64,000 bases of DNA from Hevea brasiliensis (lineage: Eukaryota; Streptophyta; Magnoliopsida; Malpighiales; Euphorbiaceae). The position numbers were made by a program, and so were the translations under genes. Of this stretch, positions 22,914 to 36,440 are shown piece by piece; positions within the stretch are counted from its first letter, which is position 1, and each line of letters begins with the position of its first letter. Below the pieces are notes generated by a model, which had not been told where the DNA came from, made no database searches, and was given only the letters and a program-made list of their open reading frames with translations. Location: assembly GCF_030052815.1 (NCBI RefSeq), contig NC_079496.1, positions 66,019,652-66,083,651 on the forward strand. The letters run 5' to 3'.

Positions 22914-25900
22914 GAATTATAGGTTTTAATGCTTAATTGGAAGGGTGATCAAGGTTTACGACTTGAAAATGGTGGAAGGTTTGCCAAAGAGTGGTTCCGC
23001 TAACTTGAATGGAGAGAAGAAGATGAACAAAATTTATTTTATTTGTTTTCTTTTTATTTCTTTATAAGTGGTTGTCTCATTTTATTTGGGTGGAAACTTT
23101 TAATTACATCATCCTTACATATTGCTTGTGTCATAACTAGCTTTTTAATTTCATTTTATTTTTTTTTCTTTCTTCTCTCTCTTACTCATTTTTAAAAAAA
23201 CTTTCATTAATATTTGTTCATATTTTATGTCATAAACCTCACTTACTTAAATGGACAACTTGGTCAAAAATCATCTCTCAAGGTGAAATGGGCAAAATAC
23301 CCTTCGTTTTATTTAATGAGCTAAAATTGTTTGTATCGATTTACATAATTTTTCTTGCATTTTCTTGGCATTCTATTATCATCTAAACCTCAATAATCCT
23401 ACACTTGAGTCCCAGTAATTATCTAATGTGGTTTCCCACAGGTCTAGGATTGCTTGGCTGCTACTAGCTTCTTCAAGGTGTAGGGGAAATTTTTGGTGAA
23501 GGGAATTATAGGTTTTAACGCTTAATTGGAAGGGTGATCAACGTTTACAACTTGAAAATGGTGGAAGGTTTGCCAAAGAGGGGTTCCGCTAACTTGTATG
23601 GAGAGAAGAAGATGAACAAAATTTATTTTATTAGTTTTCCTTTTATTTCTTTATAAGTACTTGTCTCATTTTAATTGGGTGGAGATTTTTAATTACATCA
23701 TCCTTACATATTGCTTGTGTCATAATTAGCTTTTTAATTTCATTTTATTTTGTTTTTCTTTTTTTCTCTCTTTTACTCATTTTTAAATAAATTTTCATTA
23801 ATATTTATTCATATTTTATGTCATAAACCTCACTTACTTAAATGGACAAGTTGGTAAAAAATCATCTGAAGGTGAAATGGCCAAAATGCCCTTCTTTTTT
23901 TTTTATGAGCTAAAATTATTTGTATTGATTTACATAATTTTTCTTGTATTTTCTTGCGATTTTATTATCATCTAAACCTCAATAATTCTTCACTTGAGTC
24001 CCAAAAATTATTTCACAGGGTTTCCCACATGTCTAGGATCGCTTGGTCGCTACTAGCTTCTTCAAGGTGTGGGAGAAATTTTCTGAGAAAAGAATTATAG
24101 GTTTTATTGCATTATTGGTTGGTTGAACATGGTTTACAACTTGAAAATTGTGGAAGGTTTGCCAAAGAGTGGTTCAGATAACTTGAATGGATAGAAGAAG
24201 ATGAACAAAATTTATTTTATTTCTTTTCTTTTTATTTCTTTATAAGTGGTTGTCTCATTTTAATTGGGTGGAGATTTTTAATCACATCATCCTTACATAT
24301 TGCTTGTGTCATAATTAGCTTTTTAATTTCATTTTGTTTTTTTCTTTCTTCTCTCTTTTACTCATTTTTAAATAAATTTTCATTAATATTTATTCATGTT
24401 TTATGTCATAAACCCCACTTACTTAAATGGACAAGTTGGTCAAAAATCATCTCGAAGGTGAAATGGCCAAAATGCCCTTCGCTTTTTTTAATGAGCTAAA
24501 ATTGTTTGCATCGATTTACATAATTTTTCTTGTATTTTCTTGGCATTCAATTATCATCTAAACCTTAATAATCCTTCACTTGAGTCCCAAGAATTATTTC
24601 ACAGGGTTTCCCACAGGTCTAGGATAGCTTGGCTGCTACTATTTTCTTCAAGGTGTAGGGGAAAGTTTTGTTGAATGGAATTATAGGTTTTAATGATTAA
24701 TTGGAAGGGTGATCAACGTTTACAACTTGAAAATGGTGGAAGGATTGCCAAAGAGTGGTTCCGCTAACTTGTATGGAGTGAAGAAGATGAACAAAATTTA
24801 TTTTATTTGTTTTCTTTTTATTTCTTTATAAGTGGTTGTCTCATTTTAATTGGGTGGAGATTTTTAATTACATCATCCTTACATATTGCTTGTGTCATAA
24901 CTAGCTTTTTAATTTAATTTTATTTTTTTTTCTTCTCTCTTACTCATTTTTAAATAAATTTTCATTAATATTTATTCATATTTTATGTCATAAGCCTCAC
25001 TTACTTAAATGGACAAGATGGTCAAAAATCATCTCTGAAGGTGAAATGGCCAAAATGCCCTTCGGTTTTTTTTATGAGCTAAAATTGTTTGTATTGATTT
25101 ACATAATTTTTCTTGTATTTTCTTGGGATTTTATTATCATCTAAACCTCAATAATACTTCACTTGTGTTCCAGTAATTATTAAACAGGTTTTCCCACATG
25201 TCTAGGATCGCTTGGTTGCTACTAGCTTCTTCAAGGTGTAGGAGAAATTTTCGGTGAAAAGAATTATAGGTTTTAATGCTTAATTGGAAGGGTGATCAAG
25301 GTTTACAACTTGAAAATTGTGGAAGCTTTGCCAAAGAGTGGTTCCGCTAACTTGAATGGAGAGAAGAAGATAAACAAAATTTATTTTATTTGTTTTCTTT
25401 TTATTTCTTTATAAGTGGTTGTCTCATTTTAATTGGTTGGAGATTTTTAATTACATCATCCTTACATATTGCTTGTGTCATAATTAGCTTTTTCATTTCA
25501 TTTTATTTTATTTTTCTTTCTTCTCTCTTTTACTCATTTTTAAATAAATTTTCATTAATATTTATTCATATTTTATGTCATAAACCTCACTTACTTAAAT
25601 GGACAAGTTGGTCAAAAATCATCTCTGAAGGTGAAATTGCCAAAATGCCCTTCGTTTTTTTTTATGAGCTAAAATTGTTTGTATTGATTTACATAATTTT
25701 TCTTGTATTTTCTTGGGATTTTATTATCATCTAAACCTTAATAATACTTCACTTGAGTTCCAGTAATTATTTCACAGGGTTTCCCACATATCTAAGATCG
25801 CTTGGCTGCTACTAGCTTCTTCAAGGTGTAGGAGAAATTTTCGGTGAAAAGAATTATATGTTTTAATGCTTAATTGGAAGGGTGATCAAGGTTTACAACT

Positions 25901-26443
25901 TGAAAATTGTGGAAGCGTTGCCAAAAGAGTGGTTCCACTAACTTGAATGGAGAGAAGAAGATGAACAAAATTTATTTTATTTGTTTTCTTTTTATTTCTT
26001 TATAAGTGGTTGTCTCATTTTAATTGGGTGGGAGATTTTTAATTACATCATCCTTACATATTGCTTGTGTCATAATTAGCTTTTTAATTTCATTTTGTTT
26101 TTTTTTTTCTTTCTTCTCTCTGTTACTCATTTTTAAATAAATTTTCATTAATATTTATTCATATGTTATGTCATAAACCTCACTTACTTAAATGGACAAG
26201 TTGGTCAAAAATTATCTCTGAAGGTGAAATGGCCAAAATGACCTTCGTTTTTTTTAATGAGCTAAAATTGTTTGCATCGATTTACATAATTTTTCTTGTA
26301 TTTTATTGGCTTTCAATTATCATATAAACCTCAATAATCCTTCACTTGAGTCCCAGTAATTATTTCACAAAGTTTCCCATAGGTCTAGGATCGCTTGGCT
26401 GCAACTAGCTTCTTCAAGGTGTAGAGGAAACTTTTGTTGAAGG
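22914..26443 (+). repeat. 6-mer higher-order repeat, copy 1
   Basis: Monomer starts 22914 (A), 23503 (B), 24092 (C), 24678 (D), 25261 (E) and 25851 (F). Marks: A has GGGTGGAAAC; B has AACGCTTAATTGG and AGTACTTG; C has TTCGGAGAAAAG-type leader, GCATAATTGG and TTTATTTCTTTTC; D has ATGATTAATTGG, GGAGTGAAG and TTTAATTTAATTTT; E has GATAAACAAA and AATTGGTTGG; F has ATTATATG and GTTCCACTAAC. Length 3530 bp. C is unusually altered at 24085-24195. Confidence 0.9.
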
Positions 26444-29400
26444 GAATTATAGGTTTTAATGCTTAATTGGAAGGGTGATCAAGGTTTACGACTTGAAAAT
26501 GGTGGAAGGTTTGCCAAAGAGTGGTTCCGCTAACTTGAATGGAGAGAAGAAGATGAACAAAATTTATTTTATTTGTTTTCTTTTTATTTCTTTATAAGTG
26601 GTTGTCTCATTTTATTTGGGTGGAAACTTTTAATTACATCATCCTTACATATTGCTTGTGTCATAACTAGCTTTTTAATTTCATTTTATTTTTTTTTCTT
26701 TCTTCTCTCTCTTACTCATTTTTAAAAAAACTTTCATTAATATTTGTTCATATTTTATGTCATAAACCTCACTTACTTAAATGGACAACTTGGTCAAAAA
26801 TCATCTCTCAAGGTGAAATGGGCAAAATACCCTTCGTTTTATTTAATGAGCTAAAATTGTTTGTATCGATTTACATAATTTTTCTTGCATTTTCTTGGCA
26901 TTCTATTATCATCTAAACCTCAATAATCCTACACTTGAGTCCCAGTAATTATCTAACAGGGTTTCCCACAGGTCTAGGATTGCTTGGCTGCTACTAGCTT
27001 CTTCAAGGTGTAGGGGAAATTTTTGGTGAAGGGAATTATAGGTTTTAACGCTTAATTGGAAGGGTGATCAACGTTTACAACTTGAAAATGGTGGAAGGTT
27101 TGCCAAAGAGGGGTTCCGCTAACTTGTATGGAGAGAAGAAGATGAACAAAATTTATTTTATTAGTTTTCCTTTTATTTCTTTATAAGTACTTGTCTCATT
27201 TTAATTGGGTGGAGATTTTTAATTACATCATCCTTACATATTGCTTGTGTCATAATTAGCTTTTTAATTTCATTTTATTTTGTTTTTCTTTTTTTCTCTC
27301 TTTTACTCATTTTTAAATAAATTTTCATTAATATTTATTCATATTTTATGTCATAAACCTCACTTACTTAAATGGACAAGTTGGTTAAAAATCATCTCTG
27401 AAGGTGAAATGGCCAAAATGCCCTTCGTTTTTTTTTATGAGCTAAAATTATTTGTATTGATTTACATAATTTTTCTTGTATTTTCTTGCGATTTTGTTAT
27501 CATCTAAACCTCAATAATTCTTCACTTGAGTCCCAAAAATTATTTCACAGGGTTTCCCACATGTCTAGGATCGCTTGGCTGCTACTAGCTTCTTCAAGGT
27601 GTAGGAGAAATTTTCGGAGAAAAGAATTATAGGTTTTAATGCATAATTGGAAGGGTGATCAAGGTTTACAACTTGAAAGTTGTGGAAGGTTTGCCAAAGA
27701 GTGGTTCCGCTAACTTGAATGGAGAGAAGAAGATGAACAAAATTTATTTTATTTCTTTTCTTTTTATTTCTTTATAAGTGGTTGTCTCATTTTAATTGGG
27801 TGGAGATTTTTAATCACATCATCCTTACATATTGCTTGTGTCATAATTAGCTTTTTAATTTCATTTTGTTTTTTTTTTTCTTTCTTCTCTCTTTTACTCA
27901 TTTTTAAATAAATTTTCATTAATATTTATTCATGTTTTATGTCATAAACCCCACTTACTTAAATGGACAAGTTGGTCAAAAATCATCTCTGAAGGTGAAA
28001 TGGCTAAAATGCCCTTCGTTTTTTTTAATGAGCTAAAATTGTTTGTATCGATTTACATAATTTTTCTTGTATTTTCTTGGCATTCAATTATCATCTAAAC
28101 CTTAATAATCCTTCACTTGAGTCCCAGTAATTATTTCACAGGGTTTCCCACAGGTCTAGGATCGCTTGGCTGCTACTATTTTCTTCAAGGTGTAGGGGAA
28201 AGTTTTGTTGAATGGAATTATAGGTTTTAATGATTAATTGGAAGGGTGATCAACGTTTACAACTTGAAAATGGTGGAAGGATTGCCAAAGAGTGGTTCCG
28301 CTAACTTGTATGGAGTGAAGAAGATGAACAAAATTTATTTTATTTGTTTTCTTTTTATTTCTTTATAAGTGGTTGTCTCATTTTAATTGGGTGGAGATTT
28401 TTAATTACATCATCCTTACATATTGCTTGTGTCATAACTAGCTTTTTAATTTAATTTTATTTTTTTTTCTTCTCTCTTACTCATTTTTAAATAAATTTTC
28501 ATTAATATTTATTCATATTTTATGTCATAAGCCTCACTTACTTAAATGGACAAGATGGTCAAAAATCATCTCTGAAGGTGAAATGGCCAAAATGCCCTTC
28601 GGTTTTTTTTTATGAGCTAAAATTGTTTGTATTGATTTACATAATTTTTCTTGTATTTTCTTGGGATTTTATTATCATCTAAACCTCAATAATACTTCAC
28701 TTGTGTTCCAGTAATTATTAAACAGGTTTTCCCACATGTCTAGGATCGCTTGGTTGCTACTAGCTTCTTCAAGGTGTAGGAGAAATTTTCGGTGAAAAGA
28801 ATTATAGGTTTTAATGCTTAATTGGAAGGGTGATCAAGGTTTACAACTTGAAAATTGTGGAAGCTTTGCCAAAGAGTGGTTCCGCTAACTTGAATGGAGA
28901 GAAGAAGATCAACAAAATTTATTTTATTTGTTTTCTTTTTATTTCTTTATAAGTGGTTGTCTCATTTTAATTGGTTGGAGATTTTTAATTACATCATCCT
29001 TACATATTGCTTGTGTCATAATTAGCTTTTTCATTTCATTTTATTTTATTTTTCTTTCTTCTCTTTTACTCATTTTTAAATAAATTTTCATTAATATTTA
29101 TTCATATTTTATGTCATAATCCTCACTTACTTAAATGGACAAGTTGGTCAAAAATCATCTCTGAAGGTGAAATTGCCAAAATGCCCTTCGCTTTTTTTAT
29201 GAGCTAAAATTGTTTGTATTGATTTACATAATTTTTCTTGTATTTTCTTGGGATTTTATTATCATCTAAACCTTAATAATACTTCACTTGAGTTCCAGTA
29301 ATTATTTCACAGTGGTTTCCCACATATCTAAGATCGCTTGGTCGCTACTAGCTTCTTCAAGGTGTAGGAGAAATTTTGGTGAAAAGAATTATATGTTATA

Positions 29401-29968
29401 ATGCTTAATAGGAAGGTTGATCAAGGTTTAAAACTTGAAAATTGTGGAAGCTTTGCCAAAGAGTGGTTCCTCTAACTTGAATTGAGAGAATAAGATGAGC
29501 AAAATTTATTTTATTTGTTTTCTTTTATTTCTTTATAAGTGGTTGTCTCATTTTAATTGGGTGGGAGATTTTTAATTACATCATCCTTACATATTGCTTG
29601 TGTCATAATTAGCTTTTAATTTCATTTTGTTTTTTTTCTTTCTTCTCTCTTTTACTCATTTTTTAAAAAAATAATTAGTATTTATTCATATTTTATGTCA
29701 TATTGCTAACTTAATTATTTGGACTAGTTGGTCATAAATTATCTCTGAAGGTGAAATGGCCAAAATGACCTTCGCTTTTTTAATGAGCTAAAATTGTTTG
29801 CATCGATTTACATAATTTTTCTTGTATTTTATTGGCTTTCAATTATCATATAAACCTCAATAATCCTTCACTTGAGTCCCAAGAATTATTTCACAAAGTT
29901 TCCCATAGGTCTAGGATCGCTTGGCGCAACTAGCTTCTTCAAGGTGTAGGGGAAACTTTTGTTGAAGG
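26444..29968 (+). repeat. 6-mer higher-order repeat, copy 2
   Basis: Monomer starts 26444, 27033, 27624, 28215, 28799 and 29386. Length 3525 bp. Monomers A to E match copy 1 closely. The F monomer (29386-29968) carries many scattered differences not shared with any other F, including AATAGGAAGGTTG, TTGAATTGAGAG and a disturbed stretch at 29660-29735; see findings. Confidence 0.9.
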
Positions 29969-32912
29969 GAATTATAGGTTTTAATGCTTAATTGGAAGGG
30001 TGATCAAGGTTTACGACTTGAAAATGGTGGAAGGTTTGCCAAAGAGTGGTTCCGCTAACTTGTATGGAGAGAAGAAGATGAACAAAATTTATTTTATTTG
30101 TTTTCTTTTATTTCTTTATAAGTGGTTGTCTCATTTTATTTGGGTGGAAACTTTTAATTACATCATCCTTACATATTGCTTGTGTCATAACTAGCTTTTA
30201 ATTTCATTTTATTTTTTTCTTTCTTCTCTCTCTTACTCATTTTTAAAAACTTTCATTAATATTTGTTCATATTTTATGTCATAAACCTCACTTACTTAAA
30301 TGGACAAATTTTAGTCAAAAATCATCTCTCAAGGTGAAATGGGCAAAATACCCTTCGTTTTATTTAATGAGCTAAAATTGTTTGTATCGATTTACATAAT
30401 TTTTCTTGCATTTTCTTGGCATTCTATTATCATCTAAACCTCAATAATCCTACACTTGAGTCCCAGTAATTATCTAACAGGGTTTCCCACAGGTCTAGGA
30501 TTGCTTGGCTGCTACTAGCTTCTTCAAGGTGTAGGGGAAATTTTTGGTGAAGGGAATTATAGGTTTTAACGCTTAATTGGAAGGGTGATCAACGTTTACA
30601 ACTTGAAAATGGTGGAAGGTTTGCCAAAGAGGGGTTCCGCTAACTTGTATGGAGAGAAGAAGATGAACAAAATTTATTTTATTAGTTTTCCTTTTATTTC
30701 TTTATAAGTACTTGTCTCATTTTAATTGGGTGGAGATTTTTAATTACATCATCCTTACATATTGCTTGTGTCATAATTAGCTTTTTAATTTCATTTTATT
30801 TTGTTTTTCTTTTTTTCTCTCTTTTACTCATTTTTAAATAAATTTTCATTAATATTTATTCATATTTTATGTCATAAACCTCACTTACTTAAATGGACAA
30901 GTTGGTTAAAAATCATCTCTGAAGGTGAAATGGCCAAAATGCCCTTCGTTTTTTTTTATGAGCTAAAATTATTTGTATTGATTTACATAATTTTTCTTGT
31001 ATTTTCTTGCGATTTTATTATCATCTAAACCTCAATAATTCTTCACTTGAGTCCCAAAAATTATTTCACGTGGTTTCCCACATGTCTAGGATCGCTTGGT
31101 CGCTACTAGCTTCTTCAAGGTGTGGGAGAAATTTTCGGAGAAAAGAATTATAGGTTTTAATGCATAATTGGAAGGGTGATCAAGGTTTACAACTTGAAAA
31201 TTGTGGAAGGTTTGCCAAAGAGTGGTTCCGCTAACTTGAATGGAGAGAAGAAGATGAACAAAATTTATTTTATTTCTTTTCTTTTTATTTCTTTATAAGT
31301 GGTTGTCTCATTTTAATTGGGTGGAGATTTTTAATCACATCATCCTTACATATTGCTTGTGTCATAATTAGCTTTTTAATTTCATTTTGTTTTTTTTTTC
31401 TTTCTTCTCTCTTTTACTCATTTTTAAATAAATTTTCATTAATATTTATTCATGTTTTATGTCATAAACCCCACTTACTTAAATGGACAAGTTGGTCAAA
31501 AATCATCTCTGAAGGTGAAATGGCCAAAATGCCCTTCGTTTTTTTTAATGAGCTAAAATTGTTTGCATCGATTTACATAATTTTTCTTGTATTTTCTTGG
31601 CATTCAATTATCATCTAAACCTTAATAATCCTTCACTTGAGTCCCAGTAATTATTTCACAGGGTTTCCCACAGGTCTAGGATCGCTTGGCTGCTACTATT
31701 TTCTTCAAGGTGTAGGGGAAAGTTTTGTTGAATGGAATTATAGGTTTTAATGATTAATTGGAAGGGTGATCAACGTTTACAACTTGAAAATGGTGGAAGG
31801 ATTGCCAAAGAGTGGTTCCGCTAACTTGTATGGAGTGAAGAAGATGAACAAAATTTATTTTATTTGTTTTCTTTTTATTTCTTTATAAGTGGTTGTCTCA
31901 TTTTAATTGGGTGGAGATTTTTAATTACATCATCCTTACATATTGCTTGTGTCATAACTAGCTTTTTAATTTAATTTTATTTTTTTTTCTTCTCTCTTAC
32001 TCATTTTTAAATAAATTTTCATTAATATTTATTCATATTTTATGTCATAAGCCTCACTTACTTAAATGGACAAGATGGTCAAAAATCATCTCTGAAGGTG
32101 AAATGGCCAAAATGCCCTTCGTTTTTTTTTTATGAGCTAAAATTGTTTGTATTGATTTACATAATTTTTCTTGTATTTTCTTGGGATTTTATTATCATCT
32201 AAACCTCAATAATACTTCACTTGTGTTCCAGTAATTATTAAACAGGTTTTCCCACATGTCTAGGATCGCTTGGTTGCTACTAGCTTCTTCAAGGTGTAGG
32301 AGAAATTTTCGGTGAAAAGAATTATAGGTTTTAATGCTTAATTGGAAGGGTGATCAAGGTTTACAACTTGAAAATTGTGGAAGCTTTGCCAAAGAGTGGT
32401 TCCGCTAACTTGAATGGAGAGAAGAAGATGAACAAAATTTATTTTATTTGTTTTCTTTTTATTTCTTTATAAGTGGTTGTCTCATTTTAATTGGGTGGGA
32501 GATTTTTAATTACATCATCCTTACATATTGCTTGTGTCATAATTAGCTTTTTAATTTCATTTTGTTTTTTTTTTTCTTTCTTCTCTCTTTTACTCATTTT
32601 TTTAAAAAAAAAATCATTAGTATTTATTCATATGTTATGTCATAAACCTCACTTACTTAAATGGACAAGTTGGTCAAAAATTATCTCTGAAGGTGAAATG
32701 GCCAAAATGACCTTCGTTTTTTTTAATGAGCTAAAATTGTTTGCATCGATTTACATAATTTTTCTTGTATTTTATTGGCTTTCAATTATCATATAAACCT
32801 CAATAATCCTTCACTTGAGTCCCAGTAATTATTTCACAAAGTTTCCCATAGGTCTAGGATCGCTTGGCTGCAACTAGCTTCTTCAAGGTGTAGAGGAAAC
32901 TTTTGTTGAAGG
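29969..32912 (+). repeat. 6-mer higher-order repeat, copy 3, one monomer short
   Basis: Monomer starts 29969 (A), 30554 (B), 31145 (C), 31735 (D) and 32319 (E/F hybrid). Length 2944 bp, one monomer less than its neighbours. The hybrid begins as E (ATTATAGG, CCGCTAAC) and ends as F (GATGAACAAA, GGGTGGGAG), with the switch between 32404 and 32430. The A monomer here has shortened homopolymers at several places (30108-30250). Confidence 0.9.
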
Positions 32913-35900
32913 GAATTATAGGTTTTAATGCTTAATTGGAAGGGTGATCAAGGTTTACGACTTGAAAATGGTGGAAGGTTTGCCAAAGAGTGGTTCCGCT
33001 AACTTGAATGGAGAGAAGAAGATGAACAAAATTTATTTTATTTGTTTTCTTTTTATTTCTTTATAAGTGGTTGTCTCATTTTATTTGGGTGGAAACTTTT
33101 AATTACATCATCCTTACATATTGCTTGTGTCATAACTAGCTTTTTAATTTCATTTTATTTTTTTTTCTTTCTTCTCTCTCTTACTCATTTTTAAAAAAAC
33201 TTTCATTAATATTTGTTCATATTTTATGTCATAAACCTCACTTACTTAAATGGACAGCTTAGTCAAAAATCATCTCTCAAGGTGAAATGGGCAAAATACC
33301 CTTCGTTTTATTTAATGAGCTAAAATTGTTTGTATCGATTTACATAATTTTTCTTGCATTTTCTTGGCATTCTATTATCATCTAAACCTCAATAATCCTA
33401 CACTTGAGTCCCAAGAATTATCTAACAGGTTTCCCAGGTCTAGGATTGCTTGGCTGCTACTAGCTTCTTCAAGGTGTAGGGGAAATTTTTGGTGAAGGGA
33501 ATTATAGGTTTTAACGCTTAATTGGAAGGGTGATCAACGTTTACAACTTGAAAATGGTGGAAGGTTTGCCAAAGAGGGGTTCCGCTAACTTGTATGGAGA
33601 GAAGAAGATGAACAAAATTTATTTTATTAGTTTTCCTTTTATTTCTTTATAAGTACTTGTCTCATTTTAATTGGGTGGAGATTTTTAATTACATCATCCT
33701 TACATATTGCTTGTGTCATAATTAGCTTTTTAATTTCATTTTATTTTGTTTTTCTTTTTTTCTCTCTTTTACTCATTTTTAAATAAATTTTCATTAATAT
33801 TTATTCATATTTTATGTCATAAACCTCACTTACTTAAATGGACAAGTTGGTTAAAAATCATCTCTGAAGGTGAAATGGCCAAAATGCCCTTCGTTTTTTT
33901 TTATGAGCTAAAATTATTTGTATTGATTTACATAATTTTTCTTGTATTTTCTTGCGATTTTATTATCATCTAAACCTCAATAATTCTTCACTTGAGTCCC
34001 AAAAATTATTTCACAGGGTTTCCCACATGTCTAGGATCGCTTGGCTGCTACTAGCTTCTTCAAGGTGTGGGAGAAATTTTCGGAGAAAAGAATTATAGGT
34101 TTTAATGCATAATTGGAAGGGTGATCAAGGTTTACAACTTGAAAATTGTGGAAGGTTTGCCAAAGAGTGGTTCCGCTAACTTGAATGGAGAGAAGAAGAT
34201 GAACAAAATTTATTTTATTTCTTTTCTTTTTATTTCTTTATAAGTGGTTGTCTCATTTTAATTGGGTGGAGATTTTTAATCACATCATCCTTACATATTG
34301 CTTGTGTCATAATTAGCTTTTTAATTTCATTTTGTTTTTTTTTTCTTCTCTCTTTACTCATTTTTAAATAAATTTTCATTAATATTTATTCATGTTTTAT
34401 GTCATAAACCCCACTTACTTAAATGGACAAGTTGGTCAAAAATCATCTCTGAAGGTGAAATGGCCAAAATGCCCTTCGTTTTTTTTAATGAGCTAAAATT
34501 GTTTGCATCGATTTACATAATTTTTCTTGTATTTTCTTGGCATTCAATTATCATCTAAACCTTAATAATCCTTCACTTGAGTCCCAGTAATTATTTCACA
34601 GGGTTTCCCACAGGTCTAGGATCGCTTGGCTGCTACTATTTTCTTCAAGGTGTAGGGGAAAGTTTTGTTGAATGGAATTATAGGTTTTAATGATTAATTG
34701 GAAGGGTGATCAACGTTTACAACTTGAAAATGGTGGAAGGATTGCCAAAGAGTGGTTCCGCTAACTTGTATGGAGTGAAGAAGATGAACAAAATTTATTT
34801 TATTTGTTTTCTTTTTATTTCTTTATAAGTGGTTGTCTCATTTTAATTGGGTGGAGATTTTTAATTACATCATCCTTACATATTGCTTGTGTCATAACTA
34901 GCTTTTTAATTTAATTTTATTTTTTTTTCTTCTCTCTTACTCATTTTTAAATAAATTTTCATTAATATTTATTCATATTTTATGTCATAAGCCTCACTTA
35001 CTTAAATGGACAAGATGGTCAAAAATCATCTCTGAAGGTGAAATGGCCAAAATGCCCTTCGTTTTTTTTTTATGAGCTAAAATTGTTTGTATTGATTTAC
35101 ATAATTTTTCTTGTATTTTCTTGGGATTTTATTATCATCTAAACCTCAATAATACTTCACTTGTGTTCCAGTAATTATTAAACAGGTTTTCCCACATGTC
35201 TAGGATCGCTTGGTTGCTACTAGCTTCTTCAAGGTGTAGGAGAAATTTTCGGTGAAAAGAATTATAGGTTTTAATGCTTAATTGGAAGGGTGATCAAGGT
35301 TTACAACTTGAAAATTGTGGAAGCTTTGCCAAAGAGTGGTTCCGCTAACTTGAATGGAGAGAAGAAGATAAACAAAATTTATTTTATTTGTTTTCTTTTT
35401 ATTTCTTTATAAGTGGTTGTCTCATTTTAATTGGTTGGAGATTTTTAATTACATCATCCTTACATATTGCTTGTGTCATAATTAGCTTTTTCATTTCATT
35501 TTATTTTATTTTTCTTTCTTCTCTCTTTTACTCATTTTTAAATAAATTTTCATTAATATTTATTCATATTTTATGTCATAAACCTCACTTACTTAAATGG
35601 ACAAGTTGGTCAAAAATCATCTCTGAAGGTGAAATTGCCAAAATGCCCTTCGTTTTTTTTTATGAGCTAAAATTGTTTGTATTGATTTACATAATTTTTC
35701 TTGTATTTTCTTGGGATTTTATTATCATCTAAACCTTAATAATACTTCACTTGAGTTCCAGTAATTATTTCACAGGGTTTCCCATATCTAAGATCGCTTG
35801 GCTGCTACTAGCTTCTTCAAGGTGTAGGAGAAATTTTCGGTGAAAAGAATTATATGTTTTAATGCTTAATTGGAAGGGTGATCAAGGTTTACAACTTGAA

Positions 35901-36440
35901 AATTGTGGAAGCTTTGCCAAAGAGTGGTTCCACTAACTTGAATGGAGAGAAGAAGATGAACAAAATTTATTTTATTTGTTTTCTTTTTATTTCTTTATAA
36001 GTGGTTGTCTCATTTTAATTGGGTGGGAGATTTTTAATTACATCATCCTTACATATTGCTTGTGTCATAATTAGCTTTTTAATTTCATTTTGTTTTTTTT
36101 TTTCTTTCTTCTCTCTTTTACTCATTTTTTTAAAAAAAAAATCATTAGTATTTATTCATATGTTATGTCATAAACCTCACTTACTTAAATGGACAAGTTG
36201 GTCAAAAATTATCTCTGAAGGTGAAATGGCCAAAATGACCTTCGTTTTTTTTAATGAGCTAAAATTGTTTGCATCGATTTACATAATTTTTCTTGTATTT
36301 TATTGGCTTTCAATTATCATATAAACCTCAATAATCCTTCACTTGAGTCCCAGTAATTATTTCACAAAGTTTCCCATAGGTCTAGGATCGCTTGGCTGCA
36401 ACTAGCTTCTTCAAGGTGTAGAGGAAACTTTTGTTGAAGG
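32913..36440 (+). repeat. 6-mer higher-order repeat, copy 4
   Basis: Monomer starts 32913, 33499, 34090, 34675, 35259 and 35847 in the order A to F. Length 3528 bp. All six diagnostic marks are present, and the similarity to copies 5 and 6 is very high. Confidence 0.92.
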
